Positions 40,993-51,870 of a stretch of 64,000 bases of DNA are shown piece after piece (positions within the stretch are counted from its first letter, which is position 1; every line of letters begins with the position of its first letter). The notes below the pieces were generated by a model. That model searched no databases. It was not told the origin of the DNA and saw only the letters and a list, made by a program, of their open reading frames with translations. The position numbers and the translations under genes are program-made. Source of the DNA: JABFXX01 sp036489755 (GTDB lineage: Bacteria > Myxococcota_A > Polyangia > Haliangiales > Haliangiaceae); assembly GCA_036489755.1 (NCBI GenBank), contig DASXFD010000007.1, positions 19,809 through 83,808 of the forward strand. The letters are read 5' to 3'.

Positions 40993-41460
40993 GTGCGCGC
41001 GATCTGGATCGCCGTCGTGTGTGCGTGCGGGCCGCCGCCGCTCGCGGTCTGGCCCGAGACCGCGCAGGTCGGCTGTCTCGTCGTGGCGGTGACGCAGGTG
41101 CGCGGCGGGATCCATCCGATGCTCGAATGGGAGCTCGAGAACGTGTGCGACCGCGCGATCCCGATCGATCTCGCGCAGGCACGCGTCGTCGCGATCGGCC
41201 CGGCATTCGGCCGCACGATGCTCGCGCCGCGCGATCCGTACACCGTGTTCGTGCCGGGCTGGCTCGCCGCAGGCGAGACGTCGATCGTGCGCATCGCGTA
41301 CTCGCCCGACGTCGCGTCGCGCGACCTGACGATCGAGGTCGAGCTCGACGCGTTCGACGCGGTCTCGCACCGCCACGTCGTGCTGGCGGCGTCGCCGGCG
41401 CCGCTGACGGCTCCGCGCGCGACTGTGGCCGCCGACACGGTTCCGGCCGGCGCGCCGTGA
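40993..41460 (+). CDS. Small putative lipoprotein of unknown function
   Basis: 155 residues from GTG 40993. A short hydrophobic start (RAIWIAVVCACG) could be a lipoprotein signal with Cys 11 or 13. The rest is a single beta-sandwich-like domain (MLEWELENVCDRAIPIDLAQARVVAIG) with an Ala/Pro tail. No family recognised. Lies 46 bp after the previous gene and 40 bp before the kinase gene, all in one direction. Confidence 0.6.
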   Translation: MRAIWIAVVCACGPPPLAVWPETAQVGCLVVAVTQVRGGIHPMLEWELENVCDRAIPIDLAQARVVAIGPAFGRTMLAPRDPYTVFVPGWLAAGETSIVRIAYSPDVASRDLTIEVELDAFDAVSHRHVVLAASPAPLTAPRATVAADTVPAGAP

Positions 41461-41500
41461 CGAGCTAGTGTGGTGATCTGCCGCGCGCTACGATGCGGCC

Positions 41501-42865
<1,365 letters not shown>

Positions 42866-42893
42866 CGCCGGCATGACGTAAGATGGCCGCGCC

Positions 42894-43919
42894 ATGGCGC
42901 TGACGTTCGACGAGGCCCGCGCGCTTCACGACGAGATCTGCGTGCTCGATCTGCACGCGGACACCGCGAAGCTGATGGACAAGCTCGGCTACGATCTCGC
43001 CGCGCGCCACGAGCGTCCGCTGCCGTCGATCGCGAACGTGTTCGGCCACGTCGATCTGCCGCGCATGCGCGACGGCGGCGTCGCCGGCCAGTTCTTCAGC
43101 TTCTGGACCACGCCGACGCCGGAGCGCGGCTGCACGCGCGCGGTCGTCACGCAACTCGACGCGCTCGATCGCGCGATGGCAAAGCATCCGAGCGAGCTCG
43201 CGTGGACGCGCACCGGCGCCGACGTGCGCGCCGCGAAAGCCGCCGGCACGATCTCGGCGCTCGGCGGCATCGAGGGCGGTCAGGCGCTCGAAGGTCACAT
43301 CGAGCCGATCGAAGCGTTCTCGCGGCGCGGCGTGCGCTATCTCGGCCTGCTGCACTTCTCGAAGAACGCGATCGGCCGGCCTGCAAAAGGCCGCGGCATG
43401 GATCCGAACGAGGGCCTCACCGGTTTCGGCCGCGACGTCGTTCGCGAGTGCGAGCGCTGCGGCGTGATCGTCGATCTCGCGCACATCAACCGGCGCGGGT
43501 TCATGGAAGCGCTCGAGCTCGCGACGTTGCCGGTGATGGTCTCGCACACCGGCGTGCTCGGCGTGCACGAGCACTGGCGCAACATCGACGACGACCAGAT
43601 CCGCGCGGTCGCCAACAACGGCGGCTGCATCGGCATCATCTTCTCGAAGCGCTACCTCGGCTCGGCATCGATCGACTCGGTCGTCGATCACATCCTGCAC
43701 GTGATCGACGTCGCCGGTGAAGACGTGCCCGCGCTCGGCAGCGACTTCGACGGCTTCGTCGTGCCGCCGCGCGGGCTCGAGGACATCGCCGCACTGCCGA
43801 ACCTGACGGTCGCGCTGTCGCGCCGCGGCGTCGCACCGCGCGTGCTGGCGAAGATCCTCGGCGACAACGTGCTGCGCGTGCTCGATGCCGTGCCGTCGTG
43901 GGGGAAGCTCGCCGCGTGA
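42894..43919 (+). CDS. Membrane dipeptidase (M19 family)
   Basis: 341 residues. Zinc dipeptidase of the renal dipeptidase family, which hydrolyses dipeptides including those with a C-terminal D-residue. Metal ligands are visible: H21 and D23 in VLDLHADT, the bridging Glu in LGGIEGGQALEG near 125, His in DLAHINRRG near 197 and VSHTGVLG near 218, and Asp in LGSDFDGF near 285. No signal peptide is seen, so it is probably cytoplasmic, as in several bacterial relatives. Its stop overlaps the GTG of the diheme peroxidase gene by 4 bp. Confidence 0.9.
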   Translation: MALTFDEARALHDEICVLDLHADTAKLMDKLGYDLAARHERPLPSIANVFGHVDLPRMRDGGVAGQFFSFWTTPTPERGCTRAVVTQLDALDRAMAKHPSELAWTRTGADVRAAKAAGTISALGGIEGGQALEGHIEPIEAFSRRGVRYLGLLHFSKNAIGRPAKGRGMDPNEGLTGFGRDVVRECERCGVIVDLAHINRRGFMEALELATLPVMVSHTGVLGVHEHWRNIDDDQIRAVANNGGCIGIIFSKRYLGSASIDSVVDHILHVIDVAGEDVPALGSDFDGFVVPPRGLEDIAALPNLTVALSRRGVAPRVLAKILGDNVLRVLDAVPSWGKLAA

Positions 43920-44980
43920 GGCGCCTGGTCGTCGTCGCCGCCGCGATCGCCGCGCCGTCGTGGGCCTGCGGCCATCACGATCGCGCGGCCAAGCGCGATG
44001 CCGCCGGTCGCGTGGCCGCCGATGCCGCCGATGCCGCCGCGCCGGCCGACGCGCTGCCGCCTGCACCGCCGGTGCCGCTGCCGCCGCTCGGCTTGCCCGC
44101 GCTGCCGTCGTCGGCGGCGCTCGCCGCGATCACGCCCGACCAGCTCGCGCTCGGCGAGCTGTTGTTCTGGGACGGCCGGCTCGCGAGCGACGGCAAGACG
44201 TCGTGCGCGAGCTGTCACGATCCGATGAAGGGCTTCTCGGGCGCGATCGATAGGACCGCGGCGGGCGAGCCCAATCGCCGCCGCACGCCGTCGCTCGAGA
44301 ACCTCGCGTGGGTGAGCGAGTACGGCTGGAACGGCCGCTTCACGACGCTCGACGACCTGATGCATGCGCACGTCAAAGCGCAGCTCGGCCAGGACACCAT
44401 CGACTCGGCGATGACGCGGCTCGCGGTCGTCTACGCGGAGTACATCGCGCGCATTCGCGGCGCGCCCGGCGACGCGGCGTTGCACTCGCTCGAAGCATAC
44501 GCGCTCACGCGCTACGCCGGCGATTCGCCGTGGGATCGCATGGAGCGCGGCGGCGCGACCGGCATGGACGTCGACGCGGCGAAGCAAGGCAAGCCGACCG
44601 ATCCGATCATCGCGGGCTATGTATTGTTCACCGGCAAGGCGCAGTGCGCGGTCTGCCACACGCCGCCGCTCTACACCGATCTTCGTTATCACCGCATCTT
44701 GCCGCCGACGACCGACGACGGCCGCGGCTCGATCGATCCGAGGCTCGCGAACGCATTTCGCACGCCGAGCCTGCGCGGCTTGGCGTCGCATGCGGCGTTC
44801 TTGCACGACGGTCGCGCGACCTCGATCGACCAGGCGATCGACGCGCACGTGGCCGGCTCCGATTCGGATCCGGCGCTCGCGAAGGTCGCGCTGTCGCCCG
44901 CCGAGCGCGCGAGCCTAGTCGCGTTCGTGCGCGCGCTGACCGCGACGAAAGCTCCGCCGGCCAAGCCGAACTTGCCGTAG
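43916..44980 (+). CDS. Diheme cytochrome c peroxidase family protein (CcpA/MauG type)
   Basis: 354 residues from GTG 43916 (GTGA overlap). Signal-like start with a possible lipid Cys (AAAIAAPSWACGHH), then an Ala/Asp/Pro linker. Two c-type heme sites: CASCH near 97 and CAVCH near 244. The family segments ALGELLFWDGRLASDGK and RTPSLRGLASHAAFLHDGR with its distal region are present. Such proteins reduce hydrogen peroxide with electrons from small cytochromes, or act in MauG-like oxidations. A small cytochrome c lipoprotein two genes downstream could be the electron donor. Confidence 0.88.
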   Translation: MRRLVVVAAAIAAPSWACGHHDRAAKRDAAGRVAADAADAAAPADALPPAPPVPLPPLGLPALPSSAALAAITPDQLALGELLFWDGRLASDGKTSCASCHDPMKGFSGAIDRTAAGEPNRRRTPSLENLAWVSEYGWNGRFTTLDDLMHAHVKAQLGQDTIDSAMTRLAVVYAEYIARIRGAPGDAALHSLEAYALTRYAGDSPWDRMERGGATGMDVDAAKQGKPTDPIIAGYVLFTGKAQCAVCHTPPLYTDLRYHRILPPTTDDGRGSIDPRLANAFRTPSLRGLASHAAFLHDGRATSIDQAIDAHVAGSDSDPALAKVALSPAERASLVAFVRALTATKAPPAKPNLP

Positions 44981-44990
44981 ACTCCGCGCG

Positions 44991-45443
44991 ATGTGGCGCA
45001 AGCTGCGGTATGTGCTCGGGCTCGTCGCGCTGTGCGCGATCGCGACCTGCCCCGCGGCGCGCCGCTCGTGCGTCGCGAAGAACCGCATGCGCGAGGCCGA
45101 TCAGCTGTTGACCGTGCTCGCCGACAAGGTCGCGCAGCACGTCGCGACGACCGGCCGCGTGCCGCCGACCGCCGCGCCGCTCACGCCGGTGCCGTCGTGC
45201 TGCGAGCAAGGCGGCACGTGCGCGCCCGAGGCCGCGACCTGGGATGCGCCCGGCTGGCGCGAGCTCGGGTTCACGATCGACGGGCCGTTCCGATTTTCGT
45301 ACGAGTACAAGCCCGATCCGAGCGGGCTGTCGGCGATCGTCCGAGCGGTCGGCCAGGTCGACTGCGACGCTCCGTCGCAGTCGATCGAGGTTTCGCTGGT
45401 CGTCCAGGGCACGCTGGTGGAACGCAGCTGGTCTCGCGAATGA
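44991..45443 (+). CDS. Pilin-like protein lacking a clear prepilin cleavage site
   Basis: 150 residues. The N-terminal hydrophobic helix running into KNRMREADQLLTVLADKVAQ and the later SCCEQGGTC, WDAPGWRELGFTIDGPFRFSYEYK and CD strands match the layout of type IV pilin-like proteins seen in myxobacteria. The G-F-x4-E prepilin motif is absent; instead the start is LRYVLGLVALCAIATC. It may be a minor-pilin relative or a pilin fold reused as a membrane-anchored protein. It sits 10 bp after the diheme peroxidase. Confidence 0.65.
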   Translation: MWRKLRYVLGLVALCAIATCPAARRSCVAKNRMREADQLLTVLADKVAQHVATTGRVPPTAAPLTPVPSCCEQGGTCAPEAATWDAPGWRELGFTIDGPFRFSYEYKPDPSGLSAIVRAVGQVDCDAPSQSIEVSLVVQGTLVERSWSRE

Positions 45444-45473
45444 CGCGCGATCGGTAATGTGATACGCGAAGTC

Positions 45474-45893
45474 ATGCGCCGCTTGCTGTTCGTCCTCGCG
45501 CTCGTCGCCGCATGCGGCAAGAACAACGAGCCCCCGCCGCCGTCGAGCGGCTCGCCGAACGCCAAACCCGAGACCGGCCCGTCGAGCGGGCACCGGGGCA
45601 TGGATCCGGCCGAGAAGGCTCAAGAGATGTTCGCCACCGTGTGCGCGATGTGCCACGGCCCGACCGGCCAGGGTGACGGCCAGGCCGCCGCGAGCCTCAA
45701 CCCGAAGCCACGCAACTACACCGATGCGGCGTGGCAGGCGAGCGTCACCGACGACCAGATCCGCCAGACGATCCTCCAGGGCGGCCAGGCAATGGGCAAG
45801 AGCCCGATGATGCCGGGCCAGCCACAGCTCAAGAACGAGCCGGAAGTGCTCGACGAGCTGGTCAAGATCATCCGCGGTTTCGGCAAGAAGTGA
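45474..45893 (+). CDS. Small cytochrome c lipoprotein
   Basis: 139 residues from ATG 45474. Lipoprotein signal MRRLLFVLALVAAC, then a Pro/Ser/Gly linker. Class I cytochrome c domain with CAMCH at 57-61, GPTGQGDGQAAASLNPKPRNY after it, and Met candidates for the sixth ligand in MGKSPMMPGQPQL. The most likely role is as a membrane-tethered electron carrier, possibly feeding the diheme peroxidase. The stop overlaps the GTG of the next gene. Confidence 0.88.
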   Translation: MRRLLFVLALVAACGKNNEPPPPSSGSPNAKPETGPSSGHRGMDPAEKAQEMFATVCAMCHGPTGQGDGQAAASLNPKPRNYTDAAWQASVTDDQIRQTILQGGQAMGKSPMMPGQPQLKNEPEVLDELVKIIRGFGKK

Positions 45894-47620
45894 CGACGCG
45901 CGGGCTCGCGACGTCGCCCGACGGGCAGTGGATCGCGATGCGCGATGGTCGCTCGGTCACGCTCGTCGGCCCGCGCACCCCGACCTCCGAGGAGGCGCCC
46001 GGTCCCGGCACGTATCGCTTCGAGCTCGAAGGCGATGACGCCGAGCTCGTCAGCGTGATGGGCCCGCCGATCGTGTTCGTCGCGATGGTGCGCACGACCG
46101 ACGCCACGCGCGTGTCGCTGTTCGTGCCGCCCGAGACGCAGCCCACGGCACGGATCGAGCTCGGCGCGCCGGCGCGGGTCGCGGCGGCCGGCGGCGGTCG
46201 CGTCGCGCTCGTCACCGACGATCACAAGGAGATGACCTTGGTGCGCGCGGCCGGCCGCGGGCTCGCGCTGCATCCGATCGACCTCGGCGACAACCCGGTC
46301 GATTTCGCGGTCTCGATCGAGCGCAACCAGCTCGTCATCGGTCAGCCGCGCAAGCTCGAGGTGTGGGACGGCATGTCGGGCCGGCCGCTGCGCCGACTCG
46401 GGCTCGAGCTGCCACCGCCGCCGCGCATCGTCGGCGCCGCCGCGGGCCATCTGTGGATCGTGCGGCCCGGCACCGACGAGGTCGTGATGTATCGGCTCTC
46501 CGACGGCCGGCCGTTTCGCCACTTCATCGGCGCGCCGATCGACGACGTCGTCGCGAGCAGCGGCTCGCCGCTGATCGTGCTCGTCACGCGGCGCGGGCTC
46601 GTCCGCTTGCACTGCTTCGCGCACAGTCTGTTCGCGGTCGATGCGCCGTGGCAGCCCGGCGACCCGATGGCGCAGCTCGTCGTCGGCGACGACGTGCGTC
46701 TGCTCGGCTGGCCCGCAGGCGCGAGCGAGCCGTGGTCGGTGCCGATCGGCGGCAGCACCGCGGCGGGGATCGCCGAGCCGATCGCGCAGGAGCCGACTCA
46801 CATCGCGAACGCGGCGGAGAAGCTCAAGGAGATGCGCGACGCCGCGCAGGGCATCGCGCGGGCGGGCGGCGTGCACCTGTCGATCTCGAATGGCGAGGCG
46901 ACGACGTTCGTCGCGACGCCGACGCCGACGCTGATGCCGACGCTGATGCCGACGGCTACGCCGACGCTCGGCAACTGGCGCGAGGCACTCGCCGGCTTCG
47001 CCACCGAGATCCTCGGCGGACGCGACAGCGAGCTGCCCGAGCCCGAGCCGGATCAAGAGCTCGCGGTCCTCATCAAGCGGCTCGGGCTGACCACGCAAGC
47101 GAGCCGCACGCTCGCGATGCTGTACGCGCTGTATCTCGTCGGCGAACCGGCGATCGCGCTCGCGAAGCTCGCGCGCGAGCTCGGCGACTGGACCGAGGTG
47201 CTCGGCCAAGGTCAGCTCGCCGCGCTGGCGATGCTCGAGCGCGCGGGCGGCAAGGTCGCGCTCGCCGGCGCGGTCGGCGACCTCCTCGACGGTGCCGCGC
47301 CACGCGAGATCCGGATCGCCGGCGGTCCGCCGGTCGTGCCGCGCGCGGGTGCGTGGCGCGTCGGCCGCGATCGCCGCGGCGACGCCGAGATCGAAGCCGA
47401 GCTGATCGCGGCGCTCGAGCGCATCGCGATCGTCGAGGGCCGACTCGCACCCGCGCTGCTCGAAGCGCGCTTGCGCGGCGCGACCGCGGTGTCGATGCTG
47501 CCGCCCGGCGAACGACCGCGGCCGTGGCCGAGCGGCGCCGGCCTCGTGCTCGTCGTCGATCACGGGCGCACCGCGTCGGCGTGGATCGCCGACGTGCCGG
47601 CGCTGGCTACAGCTTCATGA
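45890..47620 (+). CDS. Propeller-like protein of unknown function
   Basis: 576 residues from GTG 45890, coupled by GTGA overlap to the cytochrome gene. The first 300 residues look like beta-propeller blades (GLATSPDGQWIAMRDGRSVTL, KLEVWDGMSGRPLRRLGLEL, EVVMYRLSDGRPFRHF). A Thr/Pro/Leu/Met repeat (PTPTLMPTLMPTATPTL, near 345) separates a C-terminal helical half. No signal peptide, so probably cytoplasmic. No family recognised. Its last 14 bp overlap the end of the convergent SPOR gene. Confidence 0.68.
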   Translation: MTTRGLATSPDGQWIAMRDGRSVTLVGPRTPTSEEAPGPGTYRFELEGDDAELVSVMGPPIVFVAMVRTTDATRVSLFVPPETQPTARIELGAPARVAAAGGGRVALVTDDHKEMTLVRAAGRGLALHPIDLGDNPVDFAVSIERNQLVIGQPRKLEVWDGMSGRPLRRLGLELPPPPRIVGAAAGHLWIVRPGTDEVVMYRLSDGRPFRHFIGAPIDDVVASSGSPLIVLVTRRGLVRLHCFAHSLFAVDAPWQPGDPMAQLVVGDDVRLLGWPAGASEPWSVPIGGSTAAGIAEPIAQEPTHIANAAEKLKEMRDAAQGIARAGGVHLSISNGEATTFVATPTPTLMPTLMPTATPTLGNWREALAGFATEILGGRDSELPEPEPDQELAVLIKRLGLTTQASRTLAMLYALYLVGEPAIALAKLARELGDWTEVLGQGQLAALAMLERAGGKVALAGAVGDLLDGAAPREIRIAGGPPVVPRAGAWRVGRDRRGDAEIEAELIAALERIAIVEGRLAPALLEARLRGATAVSMLPPGERPRPWPSGAGLVLVVDHGRTASAWIADVPALATAS

Positions 47621-48284
47621 CCGAGACGGACTTCTTCGAGCCCTTCTCGAAGTCGACCTTCGCGTCGTTCGCGGCCTCGAGCGAGCGGTAGTTGCCGAGC
47701 CGCACGCGATAGAACGTCTTGCCGTCGACGTCGGCCTCGGTCACGTAGGCGCTCGGCTGGCCGTTCGACTTGAGCTGCTGGAGATACGCATCGGCCTCGG
47801 TCCGATCTTGAAACGACGACAGCTGGAGCGTGAACCGCGCCTTGGCCTCGGGCTTGTCGGCCTTGGCATCCGCCTTCGCGTCGGCCTTCGCCTCGGCCTT
47901 CGCCTCGGCTTTGTCGGCCTTGGCCTCGGGCTTCGGCTCGGGCTTCGGCTCGGCCTTCGCCGGCTTGGGCTCTTCGTGGGCGAGCGCGCGCTCGTCGATC
48001 TGCTTCTCGACGTCGGCCTTGGGCACGTCGGCCCCGCGCAACGCGCCCTGGAACGACAGCCCGTTGCCACCCTCGAGGCGATCGAGCGCGGCCAGCGGAT
48101 CGACCGCGGCCTGCGTCTTCGCGCGATCGACGTGACCGCGCGCCTCGACGCGCCGCCCGACCATCACGCCGAGCACGAACACCAAGCCCACGATCACGGC
48201 GCCGCCGAAGAACAGGTAGAAGATCTGGCGACCGTCGAGGCTGACCTCGATCTTGTCCTTGTACAGCTCGGGCTCGCGCGACAT
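47607..48284 (-). CDS. SPOR-domain membrane protein
   Basis: 225 residues from ATG 48284. A cytoplasmic N-terminus, one membrane span (FYLFFGGAVIVGLVFVLGVMVG, about 22-43), a long Ala/Lys/Glu/Asp repeat linker (about 105-145, units KADKAEAKAEAK) and a C-terminal SPOR domain (FTLQLSSFQDRTEADAYLQQL and FYRVRLGNYRSLEAANDAK). SPOR domains bind denuded septal peptidoglycan, so this is a likely cell-division or septum protein of FtsN-like layout. It is monocistronic in appearance. Confidence 0.88.
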   Translation of the reverse strand: MSREPELYKDKIEVSLDGRQIFYLFFGGAVIVGLVFVLGVMVGRRVEARGHVDRAKTQAAVDPLAALDRLEGGNGLSFQGALRGADVPKADVEKQIDERALAHEEPKPAKAEPKPEPKPEAKADKAEAKAEAKADAKADAKADKPEAKARFTLQLSSFQDRTEADAYLQQLKSNGQPSAYVTEADVDGKTFYRVRLGNYRSLEAANDAKVDFEKGSKKSVSVMKL

Positions 48285-48335
48285 GCCCCGAGCTTGGCGG
48301 CGCCGCCGGCCGGCGGGCAACTTTTGGCTCTACCC

Positions 48336-48379
48336 AGCCTCGGGCCGGCCTCGGGCCAGCCTCGGGCCAGCCTCGGGCG
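48336..48379. repeat. Four tandem 11-bp units
   Basis: RGCCTCGGGCC repeats four times (48336-48346, 48347-48357, 48358-48368, 48369-48379; the last ends in G). It lies in the 98-bp gap between the 1161-residue lipoprotein gene and the SPOR gene, just past the stop of the former. Confidence 0.85.
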
Positions 48380-48382
48380 GCG

Positions 48383-51300
48383 CTACTCGAGCGTGTTGAC
48401 GATACCGATCGCCTGCGACTCGATGCGGAAGACCTTGCCCGAGGTCGACGCGACGTCGATGTCGTTCGACAGGTAGTCGCCTTCATCGATGACCCAGATG
48501 CTGTCCGTCGGGCCCTTCACGACCTTGGCGGGCAGCGCGGGCTGGATCCCGAGGAACAGCGGCCGGAAGCCGCCGGTGATGCGGACCGACAGCTGCGTGC
48601 CGATCGGCACGAACGGAATGCGCCCGAGGTTGCCGCCGCGGTCGCCGATGCACGTCGCGTCGCCCGGGTACGTCGGGTCGACGATCGTCAGGTTGAACGC
48701 CGGGCCGCGGAAGATGATCGCGTCGGCCTTGCGATCGACGAGCTTGGTCGCCGGGCTCGCCGGCGTGCACGTCCCCGTCAAGAAGTTGTTCTCGTTCTCC
48801 CACTGATCGACGGTGGTCTCGCACGGGTTCGCCTCGACGGTGACGCCGTCGGGCAAGATGCCGAGCGAGTTCGCGGTCGGATCGCACGCGGGCGCCGTCA
48901 GCGGCAGGCGGCCGATGTTGAACGGGCTGCCGTTCGGATCTTGGATGCATGTGCCATCGGAGCCGGCGATCACGTCGTGGTGGAAGCCGCTGAGCGAGCC
49001 CTCGACCGCGTACGCCTCGGAGACGTCGAGCTCGTAGGCCTCGGGCGCGTTCACGCACGCCTGCGGCGGCTCGATGCCCTCGTAGCACAGCCCGTTCTGG
49101 CAGACGGTACCCGCGTCGCAGTCGCTGTCGGCCACGCAACCGCTCGCCTCGGAGACCAACCCGGCCTCCACGCAGCGCTTGATCACGTTGCCGGTCTCGT
49201 CGAGATCGGGCGCGCGATCGGGATCGAGGATGCACGTCCACTTGTGCGTGTCGGGCGCGGTGGTGTCGTCGATCGGGTTGTTCGGGCTGTTGTTCGCGAG
49301 CGCGTAGTCCGCGAGCTTCTGGCACTGCGTGTCGCTCTGGCAGCCGTCGACCGGCGAGGTGCGCAGCACGTGCTTGCGCGGCAACAGAGTGAGCTTGCCG
49401 TCGGTGGCCTTGCCGATCGTGTAGCGGCGATCGGAGATCAAGAACTCCTTGCACGCGGCCGAGAGCCGGTCCGCCTCGGTCGCCAGCATGCACTGGCCGA
49501 TGCCGGTGACCGTGCTGTCGGGGTGCACGAAGCAGTCGTAGTCGGGCGGGCAGTCGGAGTTGCCGAGCGTCGGGTTGCAGCCGTGGAACTGCACGATGTC
49601 GTACGGCTCGACGCCGGCGGAGCAGTACGGGTTGGTCTGATCGACCATGTACATGCCGGTCGAATCGATCTGCATCATGCTGACGCGCACCGGTGGTCCG
49701 TTGGTCGCGGTGTCGGCGGTATCGGTCGAGACCGAGCCTTCGTACGTGAGCGTCCACGTCTCGTCGGACGCCATGTTCATCACGTCGGGGAACTCGGCAT
49801 CGCGCGTCTGGAGCAGCGCCCCGGAGCCGATGCTGGTCGAGCTGAACATGAAGTTCGAGCCCTGCGCCGGGAACGACATCTCGCTCACCGCGACGCCGGT
49901 CGGCTCGTCTTCGCCGGTGCACAGCACCTGATGAACGCTCGGCAGCTCGACGCCCTTCGCGTTCGCGACGATGCTCGTCGGGATCGTCGGCAGGTTGGTC
50001 GTGATCGCGCCGAAGCTCCGCGGGCCGCCGACGTTGCCGGTGTCCGCGTCGGGATCGGGGCCGTCGTCATCGCAGATCGGCACCTGCGCCGTGCCCGATC
50101 CGACGTCGATCGTCTCTTCCGAGATCGCGTTGCGCGACGGTAACGAGTCGCGCGGCTGGTTCGCGATGTCGAACGGGATCGCGGTGCCGATCAAGTTGTC
50201 CTGGCCGTCACCGCCCGAGGGGATGCTCTCGCTGACGTAGTCCGCGTGCGCGTCGTCGTCGACGTTGATGACGTAGGTCTGACCGTTGGCGCCGGTGACC
50301 ACGGCGAAGTAGCCGACCATCTCGGTCGGACCGGGCGTGCCGCCGGTCGCCGGGATCTGGAAGAGCTCGATGCCCATCGGCACCGTCACGGCAACGGTGC
50401 CGCCGACGACCGTCGAGCCCGTGCTGGTGGTTGTCGTGGTGGTCGTCGTCGGCTCGGTCGTGGTCGTCGCGATCGCCGGCATGCGATTGACGAGCTGGAT
50501 GCCGGGCCCGATCGCGCCCGCGCGGCGCGGGTAGCTGCCGATCGGCATGCACGACAGAAAGCCGATGTCCCCACCACTCTTCTGATGGAGGTACCGCGGG
50601 TCGATCTGCGTGTCGCACTCGGTGTCCTGGCCGACCCCGGCTTGAATGTTCGCGACGCGGATCGTCGAGTCGCTCGTGATCGCGTAGAGGAACTGCATCT
50701 GGGGTCCGGGCGCGGTCGTGTCGTTGATCTGGCCGGCGTCGCCGCCCATGCCGATCACAGGGCCGATCTTGACCTGGCTGACGCCGAGCGTGCCGGCCTG
50801 GTTCTGCTGGTACACGACCGTACTCGCCACGGTCGGCGTCGAGTCGACGGCGAGATCGACGACCGTGACGACGTTCGAGTTCTCCGAGCCGATCGCGAGC
50901 GCGCGGCGGCCGGTGCGCGCGTCGAGCTCGAGATCGAGCGACGTCGGCCGTGCGCCGGCGGTGACCTGGCCGCCACCCGAGCACTCGTCCGGGCAGGTGA
51001 CGGTCGAGACGTCCGCGGCCGCGAGCACGGTCGGCACGCCGTTGACGTCGAGCGAGATGCCGCCGACGACGGTGCCGCTCGACGAGTCGACGGCCGCGAC
51101 GAGGTGGCAGCTCGGGTACGCGACGTAGACGATGCCGGTCGGCGTGGCCGGGCACGTCACGCCGATCGTACCCGCCGGCGGCGCGACGGCGATCGCCGCC
51201 GGTTTCGCGCGCAGCGGAATTCCCGACGCGTTGGTCACCGGGATGCTGTTGACGCGCACCGGCGCGTTGCTGCCCAGCGACTGTTGCGGATCGCTCTGAT

Positions 51301-51868
51301 AGTTGAGCGCCGACGTGATGTCGAGCGCCGACAGATCGCACGAGCCGGCGTTCGCAGTGATCTCGTAACAACCGGCGGTATCGGTGACGAGCCCGACCGG
51401 CTGCACGCCCATCGTGATGCCCTGCTTGCCCGGCGTGAGCGGATCGGCGTCGAGCACGGTGACGTCGGTGACGCCGCTGAACGAGCTCGACGGCTTGGTG
51501 TCCCACGTCGCGATGCCGACGGTGCCCGGCACCGACTGCAACACGAAGCCGTACCACGCGCTCGCACCGGGCCCCGTCGCGGTGGTCCCGGAGCCGAGGT
51601 TGCCCTGACCCGGCGGCACCGGCGATACGCCGGTCGTGTCCGCGGCTTCCGAGCGGATGTTGCACGCCTGGATCGGTTCGGCGGTGTTGACGATCGGCTG
51701 CGACGGATCGGCCGCGCTACCGCCCGTGATGCGCAGCTGGCCGTAGCACGCGAACGCCATGTCGATCGGCCGGTTGAAGTTGAGCGTGGTCGGCGCGACC
51801 TCGTCGGTGTCGTCGCACGCGACGACGAACGCGAGCGCAGCCAGGCAGTAGAAGAGGACTCGCTTCAT
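48383..51868 (-). CDS. Very large Cys-containing lipoprotein
   Basis: 1161 residues. Lipoprotein signal MKRVLFYCLAALAFVVAC. The mature chain is Ser/Thr/Gly/Asp-rich with beta-propeller-like strands (for example GIVYVAYPSCHLVAAVDSSSG, RRALAIGSENSNVVTVVDLAV), a Thr-rich low-complexity stretch (TTTEPTTTTTTTTSTGST near 470) and a Cys-rich region near 880-960 with CVADSDCDAGTVCQNGLC, typical of myxobacterial surface proteins. No enzyme motif. It starts 2 bp after the preceding propeller lipoprotein and should be co-translated with it; the two are probably exported to the cell surface together. Confidence 0.78.
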   Translation of the reverse strand: MKRVLFYCLAALAFVVACDDTDEVAPTTLNFNRPIDMAFACYGQLRITGGSAADPSQPIVNTAEPIQACNIRSEAADTTGVSPVPPGQGNLGSGTTATGPGASAWYGFVLQSVPGTVGIATWDTKPSSSFSGVTDVTVLDADPLTPGKQGITMGVQPVGLVTDTAGCYEITANAGSCDLSALDITSALNYQSDPQQSLGSNAPVRVNSIPVTNASGIPLRAKPAAIAVAPPAGTIGVTCPATPTGIVYVAYPSCHLVAAVDSSSGTVVGGISLDVNGVPTVLAAADVSTVTCPDECSGGGQVTAGARPTSLDLELDARTGRRALAIGSENSNVVTVVDLAVDSTPTVASTVVYQQNQAGTLGVSQVKIGPVIGMGGDAGQINDTTAPGPQMQFLYAITSDSTIRVANIQAGVGQDTECDTQIDPRYLHQKSGGDIGFLSCMPIGSYPRRAGAIGPGIQLVNRMPAIATTTTEPTTTTTTTTSTGSTVVGGTVAVTVPMGIELFQIPATGGTPGPTEMVGYFAVVTGANGQTYVINVDDDAHADYVSESIPSGGDGQDNLIGTAIPFDIANQPRDSLPSRNAISEETIDVGSGTAQVPICDDDGPDPDADTGNVGGPRSFGAITTNLPTIPTSIVANAKGVELPSVHQVLCTGEDEPTGVAVSEMSFPAQGSNFMFSSTSIGSGALLQTRDAEFPDVMNMASDETWTLTYEGSVSTDTADTATNGPPVRVSMMQIDSTGMYMVDQTNPYCSAGVEPYDIVQFHGCNPTLGNSDCPPDYDCFVHPDSTVTGIGQCMLATEADRLSAACKEFLISDRRYTIGKATDGKLTLLPRKHVLRTSPVDGCQSDTQCQKLADYALANNSPNNPIDDTTAPDTHKWTCILDPDRAPDLDETGNVIKRCVEAGLVSEASGCVADSDCDAGTVCQNGLCYEGIEPPQACVNAPEAYELDVSEAYAVEGSLSGFHHDVIAGSDGTCIQDPNGSPFNIGRLPLTAPACDPTANSLGILPDGVTVEANPCETTVDQWENENNFLTGTCTPASPATKLVDRKADAIIFRGPAFNLTIVDPTYPGDATCIGDRGGNLGRIPFVPIGTQLSVRITGGFRPLFLGIQPALPAKVVKGPTDSIWVIDEGDYLSNDIDVASTSGKVFRIESQAIGIVNTLE

Positions 51869-51870
51869 GG

